A stretch of 64,000 nucleotides of DNA, from positions 62,001 through 126,000 of the forward strand of contig NZ_FODD01000027.1 in NCBI RefSeq assembly GCF_900110255.1, in the 5' to 3' direction. The notes below the pieces were generated by a model, which was not told the origin of the DNA, searched no databases, and saw only the letters and a list, made by a program, of their open reading frames with translations. Positions 17,063-25,268 of the stretch are shown one piece after another. The DNA is from Actinacidiphila rubida. Lineage in GTDB: Bacteria; Actinomycetota; Actinomycetes; Streptomycetales; Streptomycetaceae. How positions within the stretch are numbered: the first letter of the stretch is position 1; every line of letters begins with the position of its first letter. The position numbers and the translations under genes were made by a program.

Positions 17063-17911
17063 TCAGTGCGCTCCGGCAGCCTGCTCGACCAGGTTGCTGA
17101 CCGCCCCGGGATCGGTCAGCGCCACCACGTGCGGGGCGTTGACCTCGACCGTGTGGGCGTGGGCGCGCTGCGCCATGAAACGCTCGGCGGCCGGCGGGAT
17201 CGCGTGGTCCTGGTCGGCGACCAGATACCAGGACGGGATCGTCTTCCAGGCCGGAGCCCCCGAAGGCTCGTTGAGCGCCTGTACGGTGATCGGCCGCTGC
17301 TCGGCCGCCAGAGCTGCGACGTCGGAGTCGCTGACGGAGCTGTCCAGGAACAGATCGCGGTAGTGATCAGGCTTGAGATACAGGTCGATGCCGGTGGTCC
17401 CGTCCGCCTGCGTGTAGGGAACCGGGTTCAGAGCCGTGGGCACCGGTGCCGTGGGGTCGTCGGTGATGTGGCTGCCGGGGAACTTCGCCGACAGTCCTCC
17501 GGCGGTCTCGCCGGCGTCCGGGGCGAAGGCGGCGATGTAGACCAGCGCCTTGACGTTGGTGTTGCCCCGCGCGGCGTTGGTGATCACGGAACCGCCGTAC
17601 GAGTGGCCCACCAGGACGATCGGACCGGAGATGGTCTTCAGGTAGTCCGACACGTAGGTGGAGTCGCTGGCCAGACCGCGCAGCGGGAGCGGCGCGGCGT
17701 CGACGGTGTATCCGTCGTGCTGGAGGCGCTTGATCACGCCACCCCAGCTGGAGGAGTCGCTCCAGGCGCCGTGGACCAGTACCACGGTCGGCTTCGGAGC
17801 GGTCGGCGCGTGGTGCGCGGGCGAGGACGCCACGGCCAGCGGCGTGAGCCCGGCAGCCAGCGCTACGCCCGCGGCCACGACCGCGGAACGCTTGGTGATG
17901 CGTCGCATCAT
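17063..17911 (-). CDS. Secreted alpha/beta hydrolase
   Basis: A 282-residue homologue of the hydrolase at 5199 with an export signal: MMRRITKR, a hydrophobic stretch of about 17 residues and an ASSPAHHAP cleavage region near residue 30. The mature part has VVLVHGAWSDSSSW, the nucleophile Ser104 in GHSYGG, an acid in ADQDHAIPP and the base His in NAPHVVAL. It probably hydrolyses an extracellular ester. The start at 17911 (ATGATG) follows CGGAG; upstream in-frame sequence is not convincing. It is divergent from the SDR-L31B operon, and the operators at 18124-18173 lie 213 bases upstream. Confidence 0.85.
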   Translation of the reverse strand: MMRRITKRSAVVAAGVALAAGLTPLAVASSPAHHAPTAPKPTVVLVHGAWSDSSSWGGVIKRLQHDGYTVDAAPLPLRGLASDSTYVSDYLKTISGPIVLVGHSYGGSVITNAARGNTNVKALVYIAAFAPDAGETAGGLSAKFPGSHITDDPTAPVPTALNPVPYTQADGTTGIDLYLKPDHYRDLFLDSSVSDSDVAALAAEQRPITVQALNEPSGAPAWKTIPSWYLVADQDHAIPPAAERFMAQRAHAHTVEVNAPHVVALTDPGAVSNLVEQAAGAH

Positions 17912-18123
17912 GATGCAACTCCGATGGTGATGTGGACGGCGTGTTCCCCTTCGGGCCCGCCGTCGCGTCGGGACTTCTGTGGCTGAGTGCCGGCGGCGTT
18001 GGGACTTCTCTGACCGAACCGGCCGAGTCCCGCACTCCTCAGGTGCGCTGCTTCTCCTTCCTTCCGTCGCGCCGTAGCGGCGGTGGAAGAGCAAGCAGCA
18101 CACGGAGAGGACACCACTCTAGC

Positions 18124-18173
18124 CTGAGTTGCCCATAACAATCCAGTGAGCTAGATTGCTGTAACCAATCCAG
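18124..18173 (+). promoter_or_regulatory. Tandem 8-7-8 palindromic operators over a promoter, upstream of SDR-L31B
   Basis: Copy 1 (18124-18146) has arms CTGAGTTG and CAATCCAG; copy 2 (18151-18173) has arms CTAGATTG and CAATCCAG, again 27 bp apart. TTGCCC (18129-18134), 17 bases and TAGATT (18152-18157) form a promoter at the same positions relative to the copies as at the OsmC gene. The second copy ends 12 bases before the SDR ATG. Confidence 0.7.
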
Positions 18174-18185
18174 CGTGGAGGAACG

Positions 18186-18884
18186 ATGAAGATCGACGGC
18201 AGTACCGCCCTGGTCACAGGTGCCAACCGCGGCCTGGGCAAGCGCTTCGCCGAGCAGCTCGTGGCCCGCGGCGCGCGAGTCTACGGCGGTGCGCGCAACC
18301 CGGATTCGATCGATGTGCCCGGCGTCGTTCCGGTGCGGCTCGACGTGACGGACCCCGACTCGGTGGAAGCCGCAGCCAAGGCGGCGACCGGCATCTCTCT
18401 TGTGATCAACAACGCAGGTACCTTCACCGGGGTGTCGGTGACGGACGGGTCCCTTGAGGACATCCGCCTGGAGATGGAGACGCACTACTTCGGCACGCTG
18501 GCGGTCAGCCGGGCGTTCGCACCCCAACTGGCGCACAACGGGGGCGGCGCGATCCTCAACGTCCTGTCGGTGCTGTCGTGGCTCACCTATCCCGGGTTCA
18601 GCGCCTATTCGGCCGCCAAGTCGGCCCAGTGGTCCCTGACCAGCGCGCTTCGCAACGAGCTGGCAGGCCAGGGCACCCAGGTGACGGCTCTGCACGTCGG
18701 CTACATGAACACCGACATGGTCAGCTCCATCGACGCCCCCAAGAGCGATCCCGCCGTCATCGCGGCGCTGTCGCTGGACGCCCTCGAAGCGGGCGCCGTC
18801 GAGATCCTCGCGGACGAAGGCGCGCGCCAGACCCAGGCAAACCTCTCCGGCGGCGTGGCCCTTCTGTACCCGCCGGCTGCCTGA
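18186..18884 (+). CDS. SDR family oxidoreductase
   Basis: A 232-residue short-chain dehydrogenase: cofactor motif TGANRGLG (11-18), NNAG (75-78), catalytic Ser128, Tyr141 and Lys145 (YSAAK). The ATG at 18186 follows GTGGAGGA. It is the first gene under the tandem operators and is followed after 43 bases by the L31B gene and then an MFS pump, suggesting one stress-induced unit in which the SDR reduces a reactive carbonyl or quinone; the substrate is inferred only from context. Confidence 0.87.
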   Translation: MKIDGSTALVTGANRGLGKRFAEQLVARGARVYGGARNPDSIDVPGVVPVRLDVTDPDSVEAAAKAATGISLVINNAGTFTGVSVTDGSLEDIRLEMETHYFGTLAVSRAFAPQLAHNGGGAILNVLSVLSWLTYPGFSAYSAAKSAQWSLTSALRNELAGQGTQVTALHVGYMNTDMVSSIDAPKSDPAVIAALSLDALEAGAVEILADEGARQTQANLSGGVALLYPPAA

Positions 18885-18927
18885 CCCGTAACGCCCGGAA
18901 CGGAACCTGGTGGGGGTGGAGGGGCTC

Positions 18928-19218
18928 ATGAAACCCGGTATCCACCCCACTTCGCGGCAGGTGGTCTTCCGCGACCGCGTGGGAGGGCTCGCGTTCCTGA
19001 CGCGGTCCACCCTGGACTCGCCCAAGACGATCGCGTGGGAGGACGGGAACACGTACCCGGTCATCGACGTGGAGGTCTCCTCAGCGAGTCACCCCTTCTA
19101 CACCGGCGCGGCTCGCGTGCTGGACACCGCCGGCCGTGTGGAGCGGTTCGAACGCCGCTACGGCCGAAGGACCGGTGACAAGCCCGGCAGCCCGGAAGGC
19201 GCCGACCGCCAGGGGTGA
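18928..19218 (+). CDS. rpmE2: 50S ribosomal protein L31 type B
   Basis: A 96-residue L31 of the B type: MKPGIHP at the start, VVFRD, FLTRST, WEDGNTYPV, the invariant SSASHPFYTG and RVERFERRYG. It lacks the CxxC zinc ligands of type A L31, so it is the zinc-independent paralogue that can replace the zinc form in the ribosome. In streptomycetes such genes are usually Zur-controlled beside other zinc-free ribosomal paralogues; here no Zur-like palindrome is seen and the gene follows an SDR under the CTGAG-type operators. Start 18928 follows GTGGAGGGG. The last 15 residues are a variable tail. Confidence 0.92.
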   Translation: MKPGIHPTSRQVVFRDRVGGLAFLTRSTLDSPKTIAWEDGNTYPVIDVEVSSASHPFYTGAARVLDTAGRVERFERRYGRRTGDKPGSPEGADRQG

Positions 19219-19330
19219 GACAGGCGCACAGCGTCCGGACCACCTCGATCGCGAGGTCGGGCGGAGCGACTCCGGCGGGTGCTCGGCCCCTGGAGATGAC
19301 GGTCAACGACGTACGGACGAGGTCATCGGT

Positions 19331-20599
19331 ATGGGCGACATGACGGCGGCGAAGAACACGGCTCCGCCCGACGCAAGGGCGGGTAGGGCCTGGTCTGTGC
19401 ACCTGCTGTCCCTCGCCGCGGGTTCGGCGATCGCAGTGGGGGTGATCTACCTGCCGCAGACGCTGTTGTCGACGATGGCCGCTGACTTCGGAGTGACCAG
19501 CGCCGCGGCGAGCATCCTCCCCACGGTCATTCAGGTGGGCTACGCCCTGGGGATCTTCTTCCTCGTCCCCCTCGCCGACAGGGTGGCACCACGGCGCCAG
19601 GTCACCGTGCAGTCGTTGCTGCTGACCGTGGCGCTGCTGGCCACGGCCGTCATGCCCGGAGTACTGGGAGCTGCACTGGGCTTCGCGGTCGTGGGGTTGG
19701 TGGCCAACATCGCCCAGGTCATCATCGCCGCGTCGCCGAAGCTCGCGCCGCCGGGTGCGGGCGCCGGCGCCGTGGCGACGATCGTGGGTTCACTGACCGT
19801 CGGAATCTTCGGCGGCCGCATCATGGCCGGGCTGCTCGTGACGGCCGTCGGCTGGCGCTGGGTGGTCGTGCTCTTCGCTGTCCTGGTCCTTGCCGTACTG
19901 CTGGCGCTGCGTGCCGCACTGCACCCGGCGCAGGCCACGAGCCCGGGAACCGCCTACCGGAGCCTGCTGGGGTCGACGCTGAACTCGGTGCGGACAAGCC
20001 GTGCCACCCGCGAGTCAGTGCTGATGCAGTTCTTCGTCTTCGCTGCCTTCAACGCACTGTGGGCAGCCATGGTGCTGCACCTGACAGGATCCCGACACGC
20101 CTGGTCGGCCGCACACGCAGGCCTCTTCGGTCTCGTCGGGATGGCGGCAGGCCTGGCCAGCCCTGTGGCGTTCCGGTTCACGAGACGGATGAGCGAGCTT
20201 GCGATCGCCGGCACCTTCCTCCTGGTCTTCCTGGCCGCCACGACATCGATCACTCTCGACGCCGACGTCATCCCGCTCTTCGCCGTCTCGGTGTTCCTGG
20301 CCACCGGAGCGAACCAGTTCATCCAGACCGCGGCTCAACGGCGTGTCCTGACATCCCATGCCGATCATCCCGCACCTGCCAACGCACTGTTCATGGTCGG
20401 CGTGTTCGCCGGCGGCGCGACCGGCTCCTTCAGCGGCGTAGCGGCCTTCACCGCCGGCGGCATGAGACTGGTCGGCGCGCTCGGGGCGATGCTGATCGTC
20501 TGCGGGAGCGTGGTCTGGGCTCTTGCTGCCCGGCACGACCGCAAGCACCAGCGCAGGGATGTGCCGCACGATCCGATCCAGGTGCCCGAACGGACCTGA
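19331..20599 (+). CDS. MFS transporter
   Basis: A membrane protein of about 422 residues with 12 predicted helices; the TM2-TM3 region reads FFLVPLADRVAPRRQVTVQ, a variant MFS motif. The start is either ATG 19331 (MGDMTAAK) or ATG 19340; a GGACGAGG site favours the first. It lies 112 bases downstream of the L31B gene on the same strand and may be part of the operator-controlled unit. It probably exports a small molecule. It converges on isochorismatase 2 across a bidirectional hairpin. Confidence 0.83.
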   Translation: MGDMTAAKNTAPPDARAGRAWSVHLLSLAAGSAIAVGVIYLPQTLLSTMAADFGVTSAAASILPTVIQVGYALGIFFLVPLADRVAPRRQVTVQSLLLTVALLATAVMPGVLGAALGFAVVGLVANIAQVIIAASPKLAPPGAGAGAVATIVGSLTVGIFGGRIMAGLLVTAVGWRWVVVLFAVLVLAVLLALRAALHPAQATSPGTAYRSLLGSTLNSVRTSRATRESVLMQFFVFAAFNALWAAMVLHLTGSRHAWSAAHAGLFGLVGMAAGLASPVAFRFTRRMSELAIAGTFLLVFLAATTSITLDADVIPLFAVSVFLATGANQFIQTAAQRRVLTSHADHPAPANALFMVGVFAGGATGSFSGVAAFTAGGMRLVGALGAMLIVCGSVVWALAARHDRKHQRRDVPHDPIQVPERT

Positions 20600-20691
20600 G
20601 GACGCTTCAGGGTCGAGCACCCGGTGAACACCCACCCCCGCCGGCGCCATCTGACTCCTGCCCGTTCGGCAGCGTGAGGCCGAAGCCGGCA

Positions 20692-20729
20692 AGCCCGTGG
20701 CCGACAGGCACGCCTGTCGGCCACGGGCT
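20692..20729. terminator. Bidirectional hairpin between convergent genes
   Basis: An 18-bp perfect inverted repeat (20692-20709 with 20712-20729) with a 2-base centre lies between the MFS stop (20599) and the isochorismatase stop (20773). In RNA the innermost pairs would open to form the loop. It can terminate both genes. Confidence 0.75.
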
Positions 20730-20772
20730 CTGCGCTACCCCGGGCACGCGGACCGCGGGCCGGGGACTTCGG

Positions 20773-21399
20773 CTACGCCGGACCGACAGCTGCCAGGAAC
20801 TGGTCGACGGTGACTGTCTCGTGCCCGTACACCGGGTAGGCCAGGTCCACTGCAGCGCGGTGTTCCTCCTGGGTGAAGTCCGCGACCGCGTCCGCGACGA
20901 ACGTGACGTGGTAGCCGGCTTCCAGAGCGTGGCGGCCGGTCCCCTCGATGCACGCACTCGATGTCAGTCCGGCGAAGACGATCTTCTGTATCCCCTGCGC
21001 GTGAAGCTGCTCCTGCAGATCGGTGCCGATGAAGGAGTCGTACATCCGGTGCTGGGTGAGCACCGTCTCGCCGGCCTGCGGGCGCAGCGGTGGGTAGAAG
21101 TCCGCTCCCGTGGTGCCCTTCCAGAACGCCTTGTTCTCCAGCGCCCTCGTGAAGCTCGGATGAAGGTAGGTGATGTCGTCGAAGCTGTGCTCGTCCAGGC
21201 CGTGAGGGGCGTAGATGATCGGGACACCGGCTACCCGGGCTCCGGCGATCAGGCGACCGAGCTGGGAGACCAGGTCCTGGCTCCTGACCATTTCGGCGAT
21301 ACGGGCGTTCAGCTTTCCGTCGTCGGCCAGGAACTCATTCAGGAGATCGATGAGCACCAGGCCCGTGGTCCCGGTGTCGTAGCGCAGCTGTTCTGCCAT
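20773..21399 (-). CDS. Isochorismatase-family cysteine hydrolase (paralogue 2)
   Basis: A 208-residue cysteine hydrolase with Asp18 (VLIDLLNE), Lys94 (FWKG) and Cys150 (SSACIEGTG) as catalytic triad. It is closely related to the copy at 6768, differing mainly in the N-terminus and around the catalytic cysteine (SSACIE versus AHTCVE), so substrate range may differ. The start at 21399 follows GAGAAGA on the minus strand. The upstream region has palindromes and shares the word CATGTAAC with paralogue 1. Confidence 0.88.
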   Translation of the reverse strand: MAEQLRYDTGTTGLVLIDLLNEFLADDGKLNARIAEMVRSQDLVSQLGRLIAGARVAGVPIIYAPHGLDEHSFDDITYLHPSFTRALENKAFWKGTTGADFYPPLRPQAGETVLTQHRMYDSFIGTDLQEQLHAQGIQKIVFAGLTSSACIEGTGRHALEAGYHVTFVADAVADFTQEEHRAAVDLAYPVYGHETVTVDQFLAAVGPA

Positions 21400-21475
21400 G
21401 ACGGAGTTCTCTTCTCGCAGAGGGGGACCCTCCGACGGTGATGACCCGGCAGGGTCTCACATTTATGAGGGTCGT

Positions 21476-21512
21476 CATTTAAATGAGCTTAACATGTTGC
21501 TCATCATGTAAC
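21476..21512. promoter_or_regulatory. Palindromic operator candidates upstream of isochorismatase 2
   Basis: CATTTAAATG (21476-21485) is a perfect palindrome. TGAGC (21484-21488) and GCTCA (21499-21503) flank TTAACATGTT, which contains the perfect palindrome AACATGTT. CATGTAAC (21505-21512) is the reverse complement of a word in the TetR/isochorismatase 1 intergenic region. AT-richness here contrasts with the surrounding sequence, as expected for a promoter/operator. Confidence 0.45.
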
Positions 21513-21525
21513 TCGTCAGGTGACA

Positions 21526-23028
21526 TCAGCCCTGCCGTAGCCCGGCTGCCTCGTCGTCCCGCCCCGGCTCGGTCGGCGGCCTGCACGCGAGCTGGACGCC
21601 GGGAACGGGGCCACGTGCGTCGCAGCCCCGGCTGATGGTCAGCGCGGCGATGAGCCCACCGGCCAGACACGCCGTAGCTGCGATCAGCATGGCCGACCGG
21701 AATCCCTGCGCCAGGGAGTCGGCGCCGCTCACGTCGATGCCTGCAGCGCCGGGGAGCACGGCGATGGCGACGAGCCCGGCCACCCGTGAGATGGCGTTGT
21801 TGGCTCCCGACGCGGCGCCCGCCCGCTCGTCGCTGACGGCGGACAGTACGGCGGAGGTCAGCGGGGCCACGGTGAAGGCCAGGCCCAGCCCGAAGACCAG
21901 GACGCCCGGCAGCACGTTCGGCAGGTACGAACACCCCGGCGAGATGTGCGACATCAAGACGAAACCGGCCGCGGCCAGCACGGGGCCCAGCGTCATCGGG
22001 ATCCGGGGACCCGTGCGCTGGGTCACCCCGCCGATCCAGCTCGACAGCAGCAGGATCTCCACGGTGATCGGCAACGTCGCCAGTCCTGCGGCCAGGGCCG
22101 AATACCCCAGTGACAGCTGCAACTGTAGCGTCAGCAGGAACAATCCGCCGCTGAGTGCCGCGTAGACGGCGAACGTCACCAAGTTGGCTCCGGTGAACTG
22201 GGCGGAGCGGAACAGGGACAGCGGCAGGAGTGGAGTCGGGTGCAGATGCTCGATCACGACGAACGCCAGCAGCAGGACCGCCCCGGACGCACCCGTCGCC
22301 GTGGTGAAGACGGTCCAGCCCCGGGTGGGCACCTCGATCAGGGCGATCGTGACACCGGCCAGCCCGGTGGTGACCGCGATCGTCCCGGCGACGTCGAGAC
22401 GTGACGCATTCCGGGCCTGGCTCTCCGGCACGTGCCGGGCGGTCGCGAGTACCACGGCGGCAGCCAGGGGCACATTGATCAGAAACACCCACCGCCAGGA
22501 CGCGGCGTCGATCAGCCAGCCGCCCAACAGCGGGCCCAACGCAGTGGACACCCCCGACAGACCCGCCCAGGCGCCGATCGCCCGCCCGCGGTCAACCGGG
22601 CGGATCACCGCGTCGATCAGGGCGAGACTGCCAGGTACGAGCAGCGCACCGCCCACGCCCTGCAGTAGTCGAGCGCCCACCAGCACTCCGGCCGAGGGCG
22701 CGGCCCCGCATGCCACGGATGCGGCGCTGAAGACCACCAGGCCGACGAGAAACAGCCGCCTGCGCCCGTAGCGGTCTCCCAGCGCACCGCCGAGCAGCAG
22801 CAGGGCGCTCAGGGTGAGCAGATATCCGTCGAGCACCCATTGCAGGGTGGAGAACCCGCCGCCCAGATCATCGGTGATGGCGGGCAGAGCCACGTTCACC
22901 ACCGAACCGTCGAGAAAAACGATTCCGGACCCCAGCGCGGTGGTGGCGATGAGCCATCGGCCTCTGGCCGACGCCAGCGCCACGCCTCCTCCCGCCTCCT
23001 GCAGCGCGGTCGCCTCAGTAGTACCCAT
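21526..23028 (-). CDS. MFS transporter, DHA2 (EmrB/QacA-like) family
   Basis: A 500-residue multidrug-type exporter with about 14 hydrophobic helices. Family motifs are visible: FLDGSVVNVALPAI in TM1, LGDRYGRRRLFLVG between TM2 and TM3, RLLQGVGGALLVPGSLALI in TM4 and GPLLGGWLIDAASWRWVFLINVP at TM5 (drug:proton antiport motif C). The start at 23028 is set by TGGAGGGG. It follows an SDR gene on the same strand after 85 bases, suggesting a modify-and-export pair. Confidence 0.9.
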   Translation of the reverse strand: MGTTEATALQEAGGGVALASARGRWLIATTALGSGIVFLDGSVVNVALPAITDDLGGGFSTLQWVLDGYLLTLSALLLLGGALGDRYGRRRLFLVGLVVFSAASVACGAAPSAGVLVGARLLQGVGGALLVPGSLALIDAVIRPVDRGRAIGAWAGLSGVSTALGPLLGGWLIDAASWRWVFLINVPLAAAVVLATARHVPESQARNASRLDVAGTIAVTTGLAGVTIALIEVPTRGWTVFTTATGASGAVLLLAFVVIEHLHPTPLLPLSLFRSAQFTGANLVTFAVYAALSGGLFLLTLQLQLSLGYSALAAGLATLPITVEILLLSSWIGGVTQRTGPRIPMTLGPVLAAAGFVLMSHISPGCSYLPNVLPGVLVFGLGLAFTVAPLTSAVLSAVSDERAGAASGANNAISRVAGLVAIAVLPGAAGIDVSGADSLAQGFRSAMLIAATACLAGGLIAALTISRGCDARGPVPGVQLACRPPTEPGRDDEAAGLRQG

Positions 23029-23113
23029 CACCCCTCCAGGCGTCGAGGGCCCAGGGTTCGGCACCCAGCGGTGACGGCCTCCCGAGGCCCTGCATTGCCG
23101 CAGCGCTCGCGCT

Positions 23114-23887
23114 TCACAAGGCGGTGGGTGACGAGCCGACCGTCCACACCTGGCCGTTGTCCTCGGTCCCGAGATGGCCCAACAGGGAAGCTGCGGACCG
23201 CTCCGCGGTGATGAGCCGGCCTTGCTCGTAGGAGGTGACGAACTGTCGGTGCAGCTCGTCACCGATCTGCCGCGGATCCTGCTCGCGGATCCACGCCTGC
23301 ATCGCGGTGTCGACGATGCCCGGCCGGTAGGCATTGACGGTGACGCCCGTTCCGCCGGTCTCGGCCGCCAGGTTGAGGGTGTGGGCTTCCAACGCGGCTT
23401 TGGTGCTGACGTAGACGTTGCCACCGGGCATGCTCGCCGGCCGGGCGGCCAGTCCCGAGGAGAGGTTGACGATCCGGCCCCAGCCCCGTTCCCGCATGCC
23501 CGACAGCACGGCGCTGCTCAGCGCGGCCGCGGAAACGACATTGAGGACCAGCGAGGACACGAACTCCTCGGGGGCCAGCCGCTCGGTGGGCCCGAGGGGG
23601 GCCACCGTCGCCGCGTTGTTGATGAGGATGTCGATGACGCCGCCGGCTTCCATCACGGCGCGGCCTGCCTGCCGCAGTTGCGACGGGTCCGAGAGATCGG
23701 CGACCACCAGTTCAGCGCTGCGCCCCCTGGCACGGATCTCGTCCGCCGCGGAGGCGAGCTGCTCCTTGGAACGGGCGAGGAGGACCAGGTCGGCCCCTGC
23801 GTCCGCGAGAGCGGTGGCGACGGCGCGGCCGATGCCGCGTCCGGCACCTGTCACGAGGGCGGTCTTACCACTGAACGAGGAGGACAT
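23114..23887 (-). CDS. SDR family oxidoreductase
   Basis: A 257-residue short-chain dehydrogenase: TGAGRGIG (13-20), NNAA in place of NNAG (90-93), catalytic Ser144, Tyr159 and Lys163 (YVSTK). It is the promoter-proximal gene of a two-gene minus-strand unit with the DHA2 exporter. AAAGGCAC precedes the start. The NNAA variant is tolerated in some SDRs. The substrate is unknown. Confidence 0.87.
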   Translation of the reverse strand: MSSSFSGKTALVTGAGRGIGRAVATALADAGADLVLLARSKEQLASAADEIRARGRSAELVVADLSDPSQLRQAGRAVMEAGGVIDILINNAATVAPLGPTERLAPEEFVSSLVLNVVSAAALSSAVLSGMRERGWGRIVNLSSGLAARPASMPGGNVYVSTKAALEAHTLNLAAETGGTGVTVNAYRPGIVDTAMQAWIREQDPRQIGDELHRQFVTSYEQGRLITAERSAASLLGHLGTEDNGQVWTVGSSPTAL

Positions 23888-24061
23888 CGGTGTGTGCCTT
23901 TCTTGCCGAGGAGATGTGCGACACGGGCAGGCCCGCTCAGCTCGGCAGGCCCTGCAGCAATGGATCGGGGGAAGCGAGGGTCGTCTCGGCCTTCTGCCAT
24001 GCCTGCATCTGGTTGCACCCCTCAGGCCATGAGCGGCCAGGCCGAGTGGACTCCCGCTTGG

Positions 24062-24532
24062 TCACCGGCTGTAGACACCCACGGTGCGCGCCTGCTCGAT
24101 GATGTGCTCATCGACAGCCGCCAGGAGGCCCGCGCGGTCAAGGCCCGGGCTGAGGTTCAGCCCGCCCTCGAGCGCGTAGAGGTCGAAGTGGTAGTGGTGG
24201 TGGCTGCGGCCGGGCGGGGGCAGCGGCACGAAGTATCCGGGCTGGCCCAGTGAGTTGATCCCGGCGGTGTAGGCAGCGCCGTCGTCGTCCAGTTGGGTGG
24301 TGCCCGCGGGGATTCCGTAGACGACCCAGTGGGTGAAGCCGTAGGTGAGCGGCGCGTCGGGATCGTGCATGACCAGGGCGTACGACACCGTCCCGGAAGG
24401 CGCATTGGTCCACCGGAGGGGCGGGGGTACCGGACGGTCGAGGTCGGTGTAGCGCTGCGGGATCCGCTCGCCATGACCGAAGGCCGGGCTGGTGATGTCG
24501 AGGTCGCCGAGGTTCAGCTTGGGCGCGTCCAT
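24062..24532 (-). CDS. YbhB/YbcL family (PEBP-like) protein
   Basis: A 156-residue phosphatidylethanolamine-binding-protein-fold protein (bacterial Raf-kinase-inhibitor-like). Signature sequence includes PPLRWTNAP, MHDPDAP, FTHWVVYGIP and HHHYHFDLYAL. The biochemical role of bacterial members is unclear; small-molecule binding is likely. The start at 24532 was chosen because the family sequence begins there and GAGAGGACG precedes it. A perfect CTGAGTCG-N7-CGACTCAG palindrome lies 71 bases upstream, linking it to the OsmC and SDR-L31B promoters. Confidence 0.87.
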   Translation of the reverse strand: MDAPKLNLGDLDITSPAFGHGERIPQRYTDLDRPVPPPLRWTNAPSGTVSYALVMHDPDAPLTYGFTHWVVYGIPAGTTQLDDDGAAYTAGINSLGQPGYFVPLPPPGRSHHHYHFDLYALEGGLNLSPGLDRAGLLAAVDEHIIEQARTVGVYSR

Positions 24533-24602
24533 CGAAGACGTCCTCTCGGGGAGGTGGCAGACCCCGCCGCGGGTGAACGCCAACGTGGCTCCATGCCAGA
24601 GT

Positions 24603-24625
24603 CTGAGTCGTGAATAACGACTCAG
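24603..24625. promoter_or_regulatory. Perfect 8-7-8 operator upstream of the PEBP gene
   Basis: CTGAGTCG (24603-24610), a 7-base spacer and CGACTCAG (24618-24625) form a perfect palindrome, same geometry as the sites at 10856, 10883, 18124, 18151 and 25682. On the minus strand TTGACC (24642-24637) and GTTATT (24618-24613), 18 bases apart, are a possible promoter overlapped by the palindrome. Confidence 0.7.
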
Positions 24626-24742
24626 ATCAACTTACAGGTCAACCCGCGCCACGACAAATGAGTCGGCTCGCTGGAGGAATGGACTTGCGATGGCTTCCCT
24701 GGGTGCTTAGCCTGAGTTGTAGATGAGGATCATGGCGCCAGG

Positions 24743-25018
24743 TTGATGAGCCAGCGGGGAGCTTCACCGGGTCCCGTCCCGGCCCGGACCGAAATCGAAG
24801 GCGTGCGCATGACCGTCGAGGCGCAGCTGCCCGATGTGAGGCAGCGGCGGTTCCGGGAACTCGCGGAACGGGCCGTACGTACGTGCGCGATCTCGAAGGC
24901 TCTCAGCGTCAAGCATCACGGTGACCGCCGCACTCGATCCCTGACGATCATCGCGGAAGGCCGGCCCGAACCCGTGGACGGCCCCGGACCCGGAGGTTTC
25001 CATGCAGCAGCCACCTGA
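24743..25018 (+). pseudogene. OsmC-family C-terminal fragment
   Basis: The first 57 codons or so align with the second half of the intact OsmC protein at 10952: ATIPG/AQLPD-type strand, FRELAERAVRTCAISKALSV against FRQIAEGARAWCAFSKALSV, including the resolving cysteine. The N-terminal half with the peroxidatic cysteine is missing, and the C-terminus drifts into unrelated sequence. Upstream, the 12 bases TAGCCTGAGTTG (24708-24719) are identical to 18120-18131, that is, a single half of the operator remains. This fits a deletion that removed the rest of the operator and the N-terminal half of the gene. Confidence 0.7.
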
Positions 25019-25268
25019 GACCAGCGCCGAACAGGCCATACTCAGCCGCATCAGTGCCATGGTCGGAGACGAGAAAACGCTGCGCGCCCTGATGGAAAGC
25101 GGTGGCATCGACGGCACGACGGAACGTCAGCGCCTCGCCGCGCTCGAACGTGAACTCGACCAGTGCTGGGACCTGCTGCGCCAGCGCCGCGCCCTGGCCG
25201 ACGTGGGAGAGAACCCGGGTGGCGCCCGAGTTCGCCCCTCCTCGACCGTCGAGGGGTACCAGTCGTGA
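25002..25268 (+). CDS. DUF2630 family protein
   Basis: An 88-residue helical protein of the actinobacterial DUF2630 family; the conserved segment is LERELDQCWDLLRQRRA followed by a short Arg/Val/Pro-rich tail ending VEGYQS. The function is not known. ATG 25002 follows CGGAGG and overlaps the end of the OsmC remnant frame by 17 bases. Its stop overlaps the GTG of the next gene (GTGA), so the two are translationally coupled. Confidence 0.83.
   Translation: MQQPPETSAEQAILSRISAMVGDEKTLRALMESGGIDGTTERQRLAALERELDQCWDLLRQRRALADVGENPGGARVRPSSTVEGYQS

Noticed and set aside
24712..24734. A seventh full operator of the 8-7-8 family
   Set aside because: Only the left arm CTGAGTTG is present; the right arm does not match, so it is treated as a remnant half-site.
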